From a virus: a DNA stretch of 64,000 bases. The notes beneath the pieces were generated by a model. The model was not told the origin of the DNA. It did no database searches and saw only the letters and a list, made by a program, of their open reading frames with translations. A program made the translations under genes and the position numbers. The stretch is from positions 42,482-106,481 of the IMG/VR virus record IMGVR_UViG_3300047509_000156. One strand, written 5' to 3'. Below, one piece after another: positions 1-7,659 of this stretch; the first letter of the stretch is position 1, and every line of letters begins with the position of its first letter.

Positions 1-150
1 AAGGACGAAGTTGGGACCGGCGATGGAGGTGGGGATGCCCTCGGTGTTGCTCATGTCGAGCAACTGGGCAGTTTCCTGCACGTTCCATTCCTGGGTCGCG
101 TACAGTGTTCCCGCGATGGTTATGCGGGCATCGACGGCACGGCGGCGCAT
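1..150 (-). CDS. Major tail (tube) protein candidate, N-terminal part
   Basis: Fifty codons from an ATG at 150, running off the left edge. An AGAAGAGG ribosome binding site precedes the ATG and matches the one before the capsid gene (16288). The visible residues read GTLYATQEWNVQETAQLLDM followed by a Ser-Asn-Thr-Glu-Gly segment. This resembles the start of tail-tube folds, where a short strand is followed by an acidic xDxTN-like turn. Position supports it: it follows the tail-completion candidate, as in siphovirus late operons. The assignment is inferred from order and weak motif likeness. Confidence 0.5.
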   Translation of the reverse strand, partial: MRRRAVDARITIAGTLYATQEWNVQETAQLLDMSNTEGIPTSIAGPNFVL

Positions 151-219
151 GGGATACCTCTTCTCTGGGGTGTTCCGGCCCCGCGCGAATCCTAGCAGAA
201 GAGGCGTATATGGGAACAG

Positions 220-741
220 TCAGCCCGTTCCCTGACAGGGTTCAACCACCTCGAAGGAGATGTGAAGCGCCGACACGTCGTAGTTCTCGTACCACGCCGG
301 CCTGTCGATGGGAGGGTCCTCGTCGTAGTTTACCTCGTAGAGTTCGCTGTACTGCCCTGTGACCGTAACCTCCGTTGGAGACCCGGCGACGGCGCGGACG
401 CAGATTTGCTGCCAGGAGAGGTAATCTGGAAGTCCTGCCGTGTTGTCGAGGTTTCCTGCTGCGATGCGGGTGAGTTCGACGATGTAGGTGTTCAGTTTCG
501 TGTTCAGGCCGTTGGCGCGGGGATCGGCTGTCGTGTTCCAGACGGAGCGGACTGGACGCCCTGAGCAGGTGACGTAGATGAGGGGAAGATTCTCAGGAAC
601 GATGTCGGCCTCTTTTTTCGGCACTTTTCCAGTTATAACCGTGACCGGCGTGCCATTCGTTGTCGCCAGGCTCAGGCCGCTGACGACGTTGTAGGTGCCA
701 ACGAGAAGATCATTCCAATTGGATACGGGTGTGGTAGGCAT
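220..741 (-). CDS. Tail completion / tail terminator candidate
   Basis: 173 aa, mixed alpha/beta, no membrane segment. It contains a long insertion-tolerant N-terminal half and the stretch LNTYIVELTRIAAGN, typical of small proteins that cap the tail. It lies between the neck-type gene (5797-6183) and the tail-tube candidate (1-150), the usual place for a tail-completion protein. No specific family was recognised, so the call rests on synteny. A GGGAAC/GTTCCC inverted repeat (212-232) lies at its 3' end. Confidence 0.45.
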   Translation of the reverse strand: MPTTPVSNWNDLLVGTYNVVSGLSLATTNGTPVTVITGKVPKKEADIVPENLPLIYVTCSGRPVRSVWNTTADPRANGLNTKLNTYIVELTRIAAGNLDNTAGLPDYLSWQQICVRAVAGSPTEVTVTGQYSELYEVNYDEDPPIDRPAWYENYDVSALHISFEVVEPCQGTG

Positions 742-745
742 GCCG

Positions 746-1522
746 CTATTCTAGCGGCGGCAGGCCGACAGCGGCGCGGCCATAGGCGATGCAGGCTTTC
801 GACAGATAGGCGTTGGCGTCGATAATCGAGTTGTACCGGCGGCGAAGAGGCTCTCGAAACCCATCTCTTTCGTCAACTTCTCCTTCCAAGAGGCCAGCAA
901 CGCCTTTCACAATCATGCTTCTGTCTTCAGGACTGACATATGGATACTCGCCAAGGTATTCAAGAATACTGCAATACCAGCGGTAGTATTCCCTTCCCTC
1001 GAAAATTGGTACTACTGTTGACGGCGCACGGTCGCGTAGTACGACCTCCTCGATGGGGTGTTTGCTGAAGATAATGTCGGCGTGCTTGAGGAACCGTTCC
1101 TGCGTCAGGGCGATCCGGGCGATGAATCCACGACGGAAGACGACGCTCATATCGCCGGGACGCATATCGCGATAGAGAGGTTCGCGGTTGTGCAGGCACT
1201 GTAGCGGCATGTCGCCTGTCATCTCTTCCCAGACGAGTGGAAAAAGTTCTAACTCGCGGTAGAGGATATCCCTGGTGTCCATGTCGTCGCAAGCACAAGT
1301 GCCGTTTGTGTGCTGCCCACCGCCACGCTTGCGGACACAGGAACCACAGGAGCATTTCTGACGCACCGGATCGAGCGTCAACTGGCCACGGATAAAATCG
1401 GCCAGGTTGTCGCGGCCGTTTTCCTCGAACCAGTCGGCCAGTGCCAGACGCGGTAGATCGTCTCGTGGGGATTCGAGGATAGAGTACATCAGGCTGACGC
1501 CGGTATCGACGGTCAATCGCAT
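746..1522 (-). CDS. TIGR02996-domain protein with Cys-rich insert
   Basis: 258 aa. The start at 1522 is chosen because CCAGGAGGAT precedes its ATG. Longer readings upstream lack a ribosome binding site. Residues 15-45 carry the TIGR02996 signature DDLPRLALADWFEENG, a domain largely confined to Gemmata-type planctomycetes. A Cys-rich loop (CSCGSC, CACDD) follows and may bind metal. The C-terminal two-thirds match the protein at 41743-42375: FLKHA followed by a xxPIxEVxLxD strand, and a terminal GRxxVGLPP. The molecular role of the domain is unknown. It may be a captured host module. Confidence 0.8.
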   Translation of the reverse strand: MRLTVDTGVSLMYSILESPRDDLPRLALADWFEENGRDNLADFIRGQLTLDPVRQKCSCGSCVRKRGGGQHTNGTCACDDMDTRDILYRELELFPLVWEEMTGDMPLQCLHNREPLYRDMRPGDMSVVFRRGFIARIALTQERFLKHADIIFSKHPIEEVVLRDRAPSTVVPIFEGREYYRWYCSILEYLGEYPYVSPEDRSMIVKGVAGLLEGEVDERDGFREPLRRRYNSIIDANAYLSKACIAYGRAAVGLPPLE

Positions 1523-1664
1523 ATCCTCCTGGCGATCGTGGTCCAGTATGCCAGTTTTTTGCGGAGTATCGGCGCACAGGTGATAACCGTGCCGTCCTTC
1601 ACGGTAAAGCCGGCACAAAGATAGGACGTGGTTACTTGATACAGGCCATCAGCAAGGTTTGTTT

Positions 1665-1820
1665 TCACAGCTTAACCACACTGCCGTCGCAAATTTCGTT
1701 CAGGAACGGATATTCGGCATTCTGCGGGTGATCGTAGTATTTCCTGCCGCAGTCCGAGCAGACGCAATCGCCACCGCAGCGGTCCCGGTCGAGGCGCGCC
1801 ACGTCCTTACATCGCAGCAC
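1665..1820 (-). CDS. Small zinc-ribbon protein
   Basis: 51 aa from a GTG at 1820, preceded by AAGGAC. It has six cysteines (RCKD, RCGGDCVCSDCG, EICDG), consistent with one or two zinc sites. It sits among similar mini zinc-ribbon genes on the same strand. The GTG start is the only plausible one in frame. No family recognised. Confidence 0.5.
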   Translation of the reverse strand: MLRCKDVARLDRDRCGGDCVCSDCGRKYYDHPQNAEYPFLNEICDGSVVKL

Positions 1821-1879
1821 CTCACGTGTCCTTGACGTGGCTACCTGTCGTCTCTCGACGGCGTGGAGCCAGCACAGAT

Positions 1880-1901
1880 GGGTGAGGCTATCGCCTCACC
1901 C
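1880..1901. repeat. Perfect 9-bp hairpin with GATA loop
   Basis: GGGTGAGGC and its complement GCCTCACCC flank a 4-nt loop (TATC on plus, GATA on minus). The stop codon of the small gene 1896-2003 lies inside the stem. No T-run follows on either strand, so it is not a classical terminator. It may stabilise the mRNA end or bind a protein. Confidence 0.6.
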
Positions 1902-2003
1902 AGATGGGTGGGTTACTGGCAGGCTGGCGTCGGGAACGCTATCGCAATACTCCGTCGCCTCGTCGCAGAAAGCACACGTCAGGGATACTTCGGCTGGTTT
2001 CAT
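1896..2003 (-). CDS. Tiny Cys-containing protein
   Basis: 35 aa. The ATG at 2003 overlaps the TGA of the upstream gene as ATGA, so translation is probably coupled. Residues LTCAFCDEATEYCD form a CxxC-plus-C cluster suggesting zinc binding. The stop is inside a strong hairpin. Too short for family assignment. Confidence 0.55.
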   Translation of the reverse strand: MKPAEVSLTCAFCDEATEYCDSVPDASLPVTHPSG

Positions 2004-2293
2004 CGACTGTCCTCGTAGTTGTTTCTCGTCAGATTACGGATCTCCGCATCAATTCCCTCGGAGTCGAGGGTAATGTGCGTTCTTGGTTTAGTGGCGAAGA
2101 ACTCCTCGATCTTCTGCCGCACTTCACCGGCTGTCATGGTGCCCGGCCAGGTGGTGCGGTATTCCTTGAACTCGCTGTAGCATTCTCCGCAGATGTAGTA
2201 GCCGCACAGAAGGCCGCAGTGGGGGCAGGGGAAGTTCACAACGTCGCACATACAGTTCCCGCAGCCGTACCGGTGGCAGGCAAGTACGCTCAT
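2000..2293 (-). CDS. Cys-rich zinc-binding protein
   Basis: 97 aa. The N-terminal 40 residues hold nine cysteines (CGNCMC, CPHCG, CGYYICGEC), fitting two zinc ribbons. The C-terminal half is charged and helical. The ATG overlaps the TGA of 2290-2730 as ATGA. The FPCPHCG core is shared with the protein at 2802-2987. Function unknown; nucleic-acid binding is possible. Confidence 0.7.
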   Translation of the reverse strand: MSVLACHRYGCGNCMCDVVNFPCPHCGLLCGYYICGECYSEFKEYRTTWPGTMTAGEVRQKIEEFFATKPRTHITLDSEGIDAEIRNLTRNNYEDSR

Positions 2294-2730
2294 TTATTCA
2301 TCTCCTCTTCCATCAACCCCGTCGCTTCGAGGAAGAACGCCGCGATACCTACGCGAAGCATATCCACGGGAGAAACTCCATTATCCTTGGCTGCCTTTAT
2401 CGTTGCGGCGGCAACGATGATCAGACTGTCGTCTTTCATGGCGCGGTGGATGTCGTTCTCGCTGAACCAGGATTCCCCCATGCACTCCAGTCGCCGCATC
2501 CGCCCAGGAGCGGGCGCCTTGAGTGTACCCTTCTCCACATTGACGCCAATATTAGCTTCGAGTAGTCCCAGAATGCCGACAACGAAGGCGTCCTTGACGA
2601 GCCTCTGCACGTCGGTGTCCTCCGGATCGAACGGATGCCGGCGGATCAGGTCCTCGATGCCTCCTCCACGGCGAAGGTTCTGCCAGAGAGCGTCGGCAAC
2701 GGCAGCGTGTTCTTCAGGTACGTCGGACAT
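2290..2730 (-). CDS. Conserved helical phage protein, unknown function
   Basis: 146 aa, mostly helical, no cysteine cluster. AGGAGAACACCC precedes the ATG at 2730. It is the first gene after the family promoter at 2759-2787 and leads a coupled run (2290-2730, 2000-2293, 1896-2003). No family recognised. Confidence 0.7.
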   Translation of the reverse strand: MSDVPEEHAAVADALWQNLRRGGGIEDLIRRHPFDPEDTDVQRLVKDAFVVGILGLLEANIGVNVEKGTLKAPAPGRMRRLECMGESWFSENDIHRAMKDDSLIIVAAATIKAAKDNGVSPVDMLRVGIAAFFLEATGLMEEEMNK

Positions 2731-2758
2731 GGGTGTTCTCCTGGGTGGGCGACTCTAT

Positions 2759-2787
2759 CCTATACGCGGCCGTCGCTATTGTGTGAC
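2759..2787 (-). promoter_or_regulatory. Phage promoter family member
   Basis: On minus: GTCACA, 17 bp, TATAGG, followed by GTCGCCCACC near the expected transcription start. Drives the coupled operon starting at 2730. Confidence 0.8.
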
Positions 2788-2801
2788 AGGAAACCCGGAC
2801 G

Positions 2802-2987
2802 TTACGGCGTCATCCCCATTCGATATGTCTTCTGTAGGCTCATCCGAGACTGCCAGGATTTACCCTTTTCCTGCCTCCAGATCCACAGGTAGCACAGCCT
2901 ATCGCACCAGACGCAGTAGACATCCCACGTCCCCCACGGATCGGCGACGGGGACAGGCTTGCCGCAGTGGGGGCAGGGGAAGTTCAC
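2802..2987 (-). CDS. Zinc-ribbon protein
   Basis: 61 aa from a GTG at 2987 that overlaps the TGA of 2984-3265 (GTGA coupling). CPHCG and CVWCDRLC give a four-cysteine zinc site. The N-terminus (VNFPCPHCGK) nearly repeats the motif in 2000-2293. The C-terminus is basic and aromatic. It probably binds nucleic acid, but no family was recognised. Confidence 0.65.
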   Translation of the reverse strand: MNFPCPHCGKPVPVADPWGTWDVYCVWCDRLCYLWIWRQEKGKSWQSRMSLQKTYRMGMTP

Positions 2988-3265
2988 GTCGTCCTCTCGG
3001 GGATTGCCGCGATGTCGAACTCGATGGGTTCGACTGGTTCTCCCTTGTCGTACCTGCTGATGAAATCCTGCAAGGCATCCGGTGTCAGGTGTCTTCCACC
3101 GCCAATACTGACGTGAAAGGGACTGACACTGACGTAGTTCGTCAGGAGCGGGTCGTACTGCTCGGGCCAGCCGAGTGTCCTGAGAATGCACAGCGACCCG
3201 GCGCACTTGCGGGCGTCGCTCCTGATGCCCCTGTCGATGTCTTCCTGCGTTATCTGGAATTTCAT
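2984..3265 (-). CDS. Hypothetical protein
   Basis: 93 aa starting MKFQITQEDIDRGI. The ATG overlaps the upstream TGA as ATGA, after GGAGAGACCC. The opening motif resembles small phage proteins that begin with a short strand and a QEDIDRG helix. No function can be given. Confidence 0.7.
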   Translation of the reverse strand: MKFQITQEDIDRGIRSDARKCAGSLCILRTLGWPEQYDPLLTNYVSVSPFHVSIGGGRHLTPDALQDFISRYDKGEPVEPIEFDIAAIPERTT

Positions 3266-3627
3266 GGGTCTCTCCTTCCGAATGTCTGCTTGACCGCCTC
3301 AATGATGGCAGAAACGTCCTCTTCCGTGCCGCGTTTCTTCGTGATGGGCAGGAAATACTTACCGCTCGACGGCCACCACTGAAATATCTGCGCCGAGCCT
3401 TCGTAGAGACAGACGTGAGGAACTTTGGCCGGTTGAATCATACTGATGCGGACCTCGATCCCCAGTGGCGTCATGGCGTCTGTTAGTTGTCGTAGAATGT
3501 CGGCGTAGTCACCCGTATCATCGGTGCCGACGCCAGAGTGTTCGCCACCGCCCATTCCACGTTGGCGTGGTCTCCTTCGCCTGCCTCCTCTTGGCTGTGT
3601 CATGTCGTTCTCTGGCTCCTGTGACAC
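3262..3627 (-). CDS. Hypothetical protein with basic N-terminus
   Basis: 121 aa from a GTG at 3627; an ATG at 3603 is a possible alternative. Residues 10-25 are very Arg-rich (RGGRRRRPRQRG), followed by a globular region. Coupled to 2984-3265 by ATGA overlap. The Arg-rich start suggests nucleic-acid contact, which is inference. Confidence 0.6.
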   Translation of the reverse strand: MSQEPENDMTQPRGGRRRRPRQRGMGGGEHSGVGTDDTGDYADILRQLTDAMTPLGIEVRISMIQPAKVPHVCLYEGSAQIFQWWPSSGKYFLPITKKRGTEEDVSAIIEAVKQTFGRRDP

Positions 3628-3705
3628 GTTTTCGCTCGTCCACCACTCCTCTTCGCCCGCCTCGCGGATTCGGCAAGGCAGTGCGTTATCCTCGCAGTAC
3701 CACTT

Positions 3706-4035
3706 TCACACTGTCTCCAGCGGTGAAAGAAGCGGCATGTCGAGCGTGACGACGAGTTCTCCTGTTTCTAGAGCGTTCTCGAATCGCGCCGAATCGTACT
3801 CGTCGAGTTCGATACCGCACACCGTTCGCGCCTCGGCTGTCGGCAGGGGAATGTCTCTCACCTTGTAGCGTTTCTGCGACTCGATCACCTTCTCGCGTCT
3901 TCGCCTCAGTTCTCCCGTGACGAATCGTCGCAGATCGTCTTCGAGCCAGTCCTGCCGATCCAGCCAGTCTAGGTAGCCAATCGGGATATCACTCCACCGC
4001 TTCCCGACGTACTTCCCGAACGGCATGACTCGCAT
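3706..4035 (-). CDS. DUF3820-like protein
   Basis: 109 aa. The start at 4035 follows GAGGGAAACTATT. The N-terminus MPFGKYVGKRWSDIP with GYLDWLDRQ matches the DUF3820 signature (MPFGKYKG, followed by IPxxYLxWL) found in small phage proteins and at the end of some exonucleases. The rest is charged and helical. Function unproven; family call fairly firm. Confidence 0.75.
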   Translation of the reverse strand: MRVMPFGKYVGKRWSDIPIGYLDWLDRQDWLEDDLRRFVTGELRRRREKVIESQKRYKVRDIPLPTAEARTVCGIELDEYDSARFENALETGELVVTLDMPLLSPLETV

Positions 4036-4633
4036 AATAGTTTCCCTCTGCGCAGACCTTCCCCCGGCACACTCCCTCACTCCCTCCTGGGTCCTGTAAG
4101 CCTTCGTGTCCTACCCTGCGTGGGAACAGCGATCATCTGCGTCGTGGCTTGTGCCGCGATCAGGATGCTCTTGTTCCCACTGCCGGATCGTTTGCGATTT
4201 TGACTGGGCGAGTGTCGTTTCGCGTTGGCTTTCTTACAGTCCCCTATCGGTCGTTCGGTCGTTTCGGTGTGTTCGGCGGCCTGGGCTATTGGCCATAACC
4301 GCCTCTCCGACACCGGCCACCCCTCGGAACGTCGCTTTCCGCTTGGAACCCGTAGGTCCTCTTCCCTAGCCCGCCAGGAACTACCCCCGGCCTGCTGGAC
4401 TACCGACTTGCTGGCGGGAATCGGCCTTTCGTGGGAAAGTGATCAGCAAGTACCACTTTCGCAGCCGACGCACCGGCGTTTCGTCTCCGGCGCTTCTCTT
4501 GTCGATGGGGTTCGTCTTGCGGCACTTGGAAGGGAATCCTAGAATTGCCTTCATGGTGACGCCGCCAAGCAGACACCATCGTGCCGAACTCGTTCTGGGT
4601 TCGGCATCGTTATTGATACAGTATCTCCCGCTT
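4036..4633. other. Region without a convincing gene
   Basis: About 600 bp between the sigma gene and the DUF3820-like gene. Open frames on both strands are short, basic and lack good ribosome binding sites. GTGGGAACA (4120-4128) pairs with TGTTCCCAC (4172-4180), a possible stem with a 43-nt loop. It may be a decayed gene or an RNA; nothing decisive is visible. Confidence 0.5.
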
Positions 4634-5470
4634 CTACGCAATCAGTCTTCCGAGAGTCAACTTGTCCGACAGGTCGATCTGCCGCTTCCGCCGATCCGCC
4701 TGGGCATAGAGTGCCCGCATGAATCCTGGGTGCGCACGCAACTTGTCCAACGCCCGCGCCACCAGTTGCCGCACCCTCTCCCTGGTAATTCCCAACTCGT
4801 TGCCGATATCCTGTAACGTCCTATCCTCGAAGACGTGCAGGCAAAGAAGACGGAAATCGCGGTCGCTGTCCACGGTGATTTTGAGCAGCAAGAGCAGTTG
4901 CTCTGGTAACTCTTTCTCGACTTCCTCGGTTTCCTCTCGGTCGAGAACCTCGAAGATGTGGTTCTCCTCGCGATGTGATGACGGGTTGCCGTGAGAGTCG
5001 CTTACTCGCTCCAGTTCGCTGAAATGGATGGGAATGCGGATTTGGTTCTTGCTTCCACTCCGGTACTGAGGCCCGACACGCAGATCAGCCGATTCGGCTG
5101 CGATGCCGATGTATGAGCGTATCCAGTGGTAGGCAAAAGAGGAAAACTTGGCGCCAGTTTCCTCATCCCACGGCAAATCGCTGTAGGGGTGCCATGCCCA
5201 CGGAGTAATGTACCGCTGGGCGGCAACAGATAGTCCTATCCAGCCGGCGTCGATCAGGTCGTCGAAGTATTGATCGGTGATGGCTTTGAAACCAACAACG
5301 GCCCAGCCATAGCGCCGACGTGCCAGGGCGCAGGCGATCCGCCGCGCCTCCTTCCATACCAGTCCCTGGTTGTCGGTAACGAGTTGTTGCTCCTCGGGAG
5401 TCAGTTTTCGCAGGGGTGCGTACTTGACCCTACCCGAAAGGTGCCCAAGATGATGATTGTCGGCGTCCAT
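4634..5470 (-). CDS. Phage-encoded sigma-70 family RNA polymerase sigma factor
   Basis: 278 aa. The start at 5470 follows GCGAAGGAGAAAC. Residues about 30-130 resemble sigma region 2: FDDLIDAGWIGLSVAAQRY, then AKFSSFAYHWIRSYI. A middle segment could be region 3. Residues about 220-265 form region 4, with the helix-turn-helix LQDIGNELGITRERVRQLVA. It lacks region 1.1, so it is an alternative factor that should redirect host polymerase. Its own promoter (5526-5554) belongs to the window-wide family, so either it autoregulates or it is an early gene read by host sigma. Confidence 0.92.
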   Translation of the reverse strand: MDADNHHLGHLSGRVKYAPLRKLTPEEQQLVTDNQGLVWKEARRIACALARRRYGWAVVGFKAITDQYFDDLIDAGWIGLSVAAQRYITPWAWHPYSDLPWDEETGAKFSSFAYHWIRSYIGIAAESADLRVGPQYRSGSKNQIRIPIHFSELERVSDSHGNPSSHREENHIFEVLDREETEEVEKELPEQLLLLLKITVDSDRDFRLLCLHVFEDRTLQDIGNELGITRERVRQLVARALDKLRAHPGFMRALYAQADRRKRQIDLSDKLTLGRLIA

Positions 5471-5525
5471 GTTTCTCCTTCGCTGACTGGCCACGGATGT
5501 TAGAAGCATCGCGTGGCCTTTCCCT

Positions 5526-5554
5526 TATATACGCTCAATCGGGCAACTTGTGAC
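5526..5554 (-). promoter_or_regulatory. Phage promoter family member (sigma gene)
   Basis: On minus: GTCACA, 17 bp, TATATA. It lies about 56 bp before the sigma ATG and overlaps the 3' end of 5535-5795. Confidence 0.85.
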
Positions 5555-5795
5555 AGACGTGATCGGGTTGCACGTCCTCACCGGCTGCCGGGATACCCAA
5601 CAGGGCAGCGGGGGCGCCGAAAGATTCGAGAACACCGTCGCGCATTTTCTCGTAGCCTTCGGCGTACTGTGCCGAACCGCACTCGTCCGTCATGTAGACG
5701 GGCAAGCCGCGATCGGGTGCCATGATCCATTCTTGTTGGGGCAGCATACCAAAGACGCTCCCCAGCGACACGATGATCGAGTCCTTCTCTTCCAT
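5535..5795 (-). CDS. Hypothetical protein
   Basis: 86 aa. The ATG at 5795 follows AGAAGAGAGTGTGAG at the end of 5797-6183, so it is part of the late operon. It has a Gly/Ala-rich C-terminus. The stop falls within the sigma promoter. No family recognised. Confidence 0.6.
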   Translation of the reverse strand: MEEKDSIIVSLGSVFGMLPQQEWIMAPDRGLPVYMTDECGSAQYAEGYEKMRDGVLESFGAPAALLGIPAAGEDVQPDHVCHKLPD

Positions 5796-5796
5796 C

Positions 5797-6183
5797 TCAC
5801 ACTCTCTTCTGTACGTAGGTATTGATCCTCTGATCGTTCAACCCGGTAGCCACCCCACCCATGCGGACGATGTTCCACGTCGTTCCATCGGCTAGAGTCC
5901 AGTAGTCGGCAATCTTCGGTTTCGGACATGGTGATGGAGTCGCGGCGGCAAGGATCTCGGCCCAGACTTCCACCATCTTCGTCGATTTGGCAAGCGTGGC
6001 GCCGACGTGGGATACCTCGATAGCCGTCAGGGGACGGGATTTCACGAACGGCATTCCGTATTTTACAAACACCCCGTCTGACACCTTGACGTTCAGGGTC
6101 ACTGTCTGATTGCTTTGTGCTTCCGGCTCGGTATTCGGTTCAGTCAGCCAATGAAAATCGCCTCCAAGGATGGCGTCGAGCAT
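5797..6183 (-). CDS. Neck / head-closure protein candidate
   Basis: 128 aa with alternating beta strands. The C-terminus YWTLADGTTWNIVRMGGVA, then RINTYVQKR, resembles small head-tail stopper proteins that end in a strand with a xWxIxxxxxxxxxxR pattern. It lies between the connector candidate (8113-9012) and the tail-completion candidate (220-741), where a stopper is expected. The call rests on synteny. Confidence 0.45.
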   Translation of the reverse strand: MLDAILGGDFHWLTEPNTEPEAQSNQTVTLNVKVSDGVFVKYGMPFVKSRPLTAIEVSHVGATLAKSTKMVEVWAEILAAATPSPCPKPKIADYWTLADGTTWNIVRMGGVATGLNDQRINTYVQKRV

Positions 6184-6227
6184 TTTCCTCTACCTCTCGT
6201 CTGCAAAGACTATAGGATAGATTGAAA

Positions 6228-6255
6228 GCCCTGGCGTGGTGTAAACACCCAGGGC
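6228..6255. repeat. Hairpin upstream of HNH gene
   Basis: GCCCTGG and CCAGGGC separated by 14 nt, between the divergent neck gene and HNH gene. No T-run. Possibly an operator or part of the intruding HNH unit. Confidence 0.5.
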
Positions 6256-6285
6256 ACGACACGAACCACCTTCAGGGAGATGGCC

Positions 6286-6900
6286 ATGTCCAGTCAGGAT
6301 ACTCCTTTTCGGCTAGCCAGGAAATGCCTTTGGTGCGGGACCGGCTTTGTCGCTAGGCTCTGTGACGTTGTCAGGGGAAGGGGGAACTTTTGCAGCCGCA
6401 CCTGTTCGTCAAGGTACAGGTGCGCAAACAGTAAATTTTCCACGACTGATCTGTTCTGGTTGAAGGTCGATAAGAATGGACCTGTGCAGGAGCATTGTCC
6501 AGAAATAGGACCATGCTGGGTGTGGACGGCCTGTAAGTTTCCCAACGGATACGGCAAGTTTCGTAGCGGGTCGGCCCACCGTGCCAGTTGGAAGATCAGC
6601 AATGGCGACATCCCAGAAGGCATTAGAGTTCTCCATCGCTGCGACAATCCTCCGTGCGTAAATCCATGCCACCTCTTTCTTGGGACCGACGCTGACAATA
6701 AGCAAGACGCGGTTGCCAAGTGTAGGCATTATTGCGGCGACGGCCACCATCTGGCGGTTCTGAACGAGGAAATCGTTCGCAAGGCGCGAGCGATGTACGA
6801 GAATGGTATGAGAGCCTGCGATGTTGCTCGTAGCCTCGATGCTCCTTATGGGCCGATACTGCAAGCCGTCACTAGGAGAACGTGGAAGCATGTCTCCTAG
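6286..6900 (+). CDS. HNH homing endonuclease with N-terminal zinc finger
   Basis: 204 aa. The second ATG (6286) is preferred because AGGGAG lies about 8 nt upstream. The N-terminal 40 residues form a zinc finger (CLWCG, FCSRTC). The HNH_3-type nuclease core (about residues 100-150) shows HRCDNPPCVNPCHLFLGT. The C-terminal HTH-like segment (MRACDVARSLDAPYG) probably gives DNA specificity. It is opposite to its neighbours inside the structural module, as expected for a free-standing homing gene. It overlaps the 3' end of 6897-7208. Confidence 0.9.
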   Translation: MSSQDTPFRLARKCLWCGTGFVARLCDVVRGRGNFCSRTCSSRYRCANSKFSTTDLFWLKVDKNGPVQEHCPEIGPCWVWTACKFPNGYGKFRSGSAHRASWKISNGDIPEGIRVLHRCDNPPCVNPCHLFLGTDADNKQDAVAKCRHYCGDGHHLAVLNEEIVRKARAMYENGMRACDVARSLDAPYGPILQAVTRRTWKHVS

Positions 6901-7208
6901 TCGCAGGTCGGGCAGCGGTATCCTTTGAGACGTTCGTGGACCATTATACCGCCGCACTTCGCACAGCGCCCGTCGTCGCGGCACAGCTTACCAATAGCCT
7001 CCTCTACGGCGGCGTCACGCTGTTCATCAGTCGAGCCGTTGAACGCCGACGCCACGAGTTTGTTGAGCGACTTCTTCGTGTCGTCTGGTATCCGCTTGTA
7101 CCAGCAGGAGGAGCAAATGCCACGCTCGCCCTCGTGGATCGAGTGCAGAACGCGGTTACAGCCTTCCACGGTACAGCGGTCGTGGACGGTGATTGTTCGG
7201 GTGGCCAT
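6897..7208 (-). CDS. Zinc-ribbon protein
   Basis: 103 aa with two CxxC pairs: an N-terminal CTVEGC with CSSC and a C-terminal CAKCGG with CPTCD. The last 25 residues (MVHERLKGYRCPTCD) resemble the end of 7450-7659 (MAHYRLYGYRC), so the two share a duplicated zinc-ribbon module. Good ribosome binding site (AAGGAGAAGA). Unknown function. Confidence 0.75.
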   Translation of the reverse strand: MATRTITVHDRCTVEGCNRVLHSIHEGERGICSSCWYKRIPDDTKKSLNKLVASAFNGSTDEQRDAAVEEAIGKLCRDDGRCAKCGGIMVHERLKGYRCPTCD

Positions 7209-7219
7209 TCTCTTCTCCT

Positions 7220-7453
7220 TCAGACTGCCTTCTTTCGCACCTTGACCGTGACGACTCCAGCGACTGGGCCGTCAAACCGCCCCAACTCTTCCAGTTCGGG
7301 GAACTTCGCCAGGAGTTTCCGGACATAGCGATCCGCCTTGCCTGGGTCGATGTCCGTGCAGAAGGCGATCACTCCACCATTCATGGCCTGCTGGCCGATG
7401 ATCGTGATGCGGTCATCCTCGGGCAGATCGGCAATGTCGGCGAAGGCGGTCAT
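7220..7453 (-). CDS. Hypothetical protein
   Basis: 77 aa. The start at 7453 overlaps the TGA of 7450-7659 (ATGA). Compact alpha/beta protein beginning MTAFADIADLPEDDRI. No family recognised. Confidence 0.65.
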   Translation of the reverse strand: MTAFADIADLPEDDRITIIGQQAMNGGVIAFCTDIDPGKADRYVRKLLAKFPELEELGRFDGPVAGVVTVKVRKKAV

Positions 7454-7659
7454 GATTGGCACCCCCGGATGCAGCGATAACCGTACAGACGATAATGGGC
7501 CATCTGTCCGCCACATTTGGGACAACAAAGGCCGGGGCCGTGTTGGACTTCTTCCTCATCCATCTCCTTGAGGATCGCGGCGGCCTTGGCACGGATCTCC
7601 TCGACGGTCAACTCGCGGCCCAGATCGGCGCCGCCGTCGCTTGGGTGGTACGGCCTCAT
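7450..7659 (-). CDS. Zinc-ribbon protein
   Basis: 69 aa. The N-terminal helix (LTVEEIRAKAAAILKEMDEE) is followed by CCPKCGGQ and RCIRGC. Coupled on both sides by ATGA overlaps. Similar C-terminus to 6897-7208. Confidence 0.7.
   Translation of the reverse strand: MRPYHPSDGGADLGRELTVEEIRAKAAAILKEMDEEEVQHGPGLCCPKCGGQMAHYRLYGYRCIRGCQS

Noticed and set aside
204-240. GCGTATATG at 204 as a promoter family member
   Set aside because: No GTCACA lies 17 bp upstream on plus. On minus the GTCAGG is 20 bp away.
1904-3382. A 492-codon open frame on plus
   Set aside because: It is antisense to four coupled minus-strand genes that have ribosome binding sites and zinc motifs. Its product is Ser/Arg-rich with no start signal.
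4077-4641. Two minus frames of 78 and 86 codons
   Set aside because: Low-complexity, basic products without ribosome binding sites; described as a region without a convincing gene.
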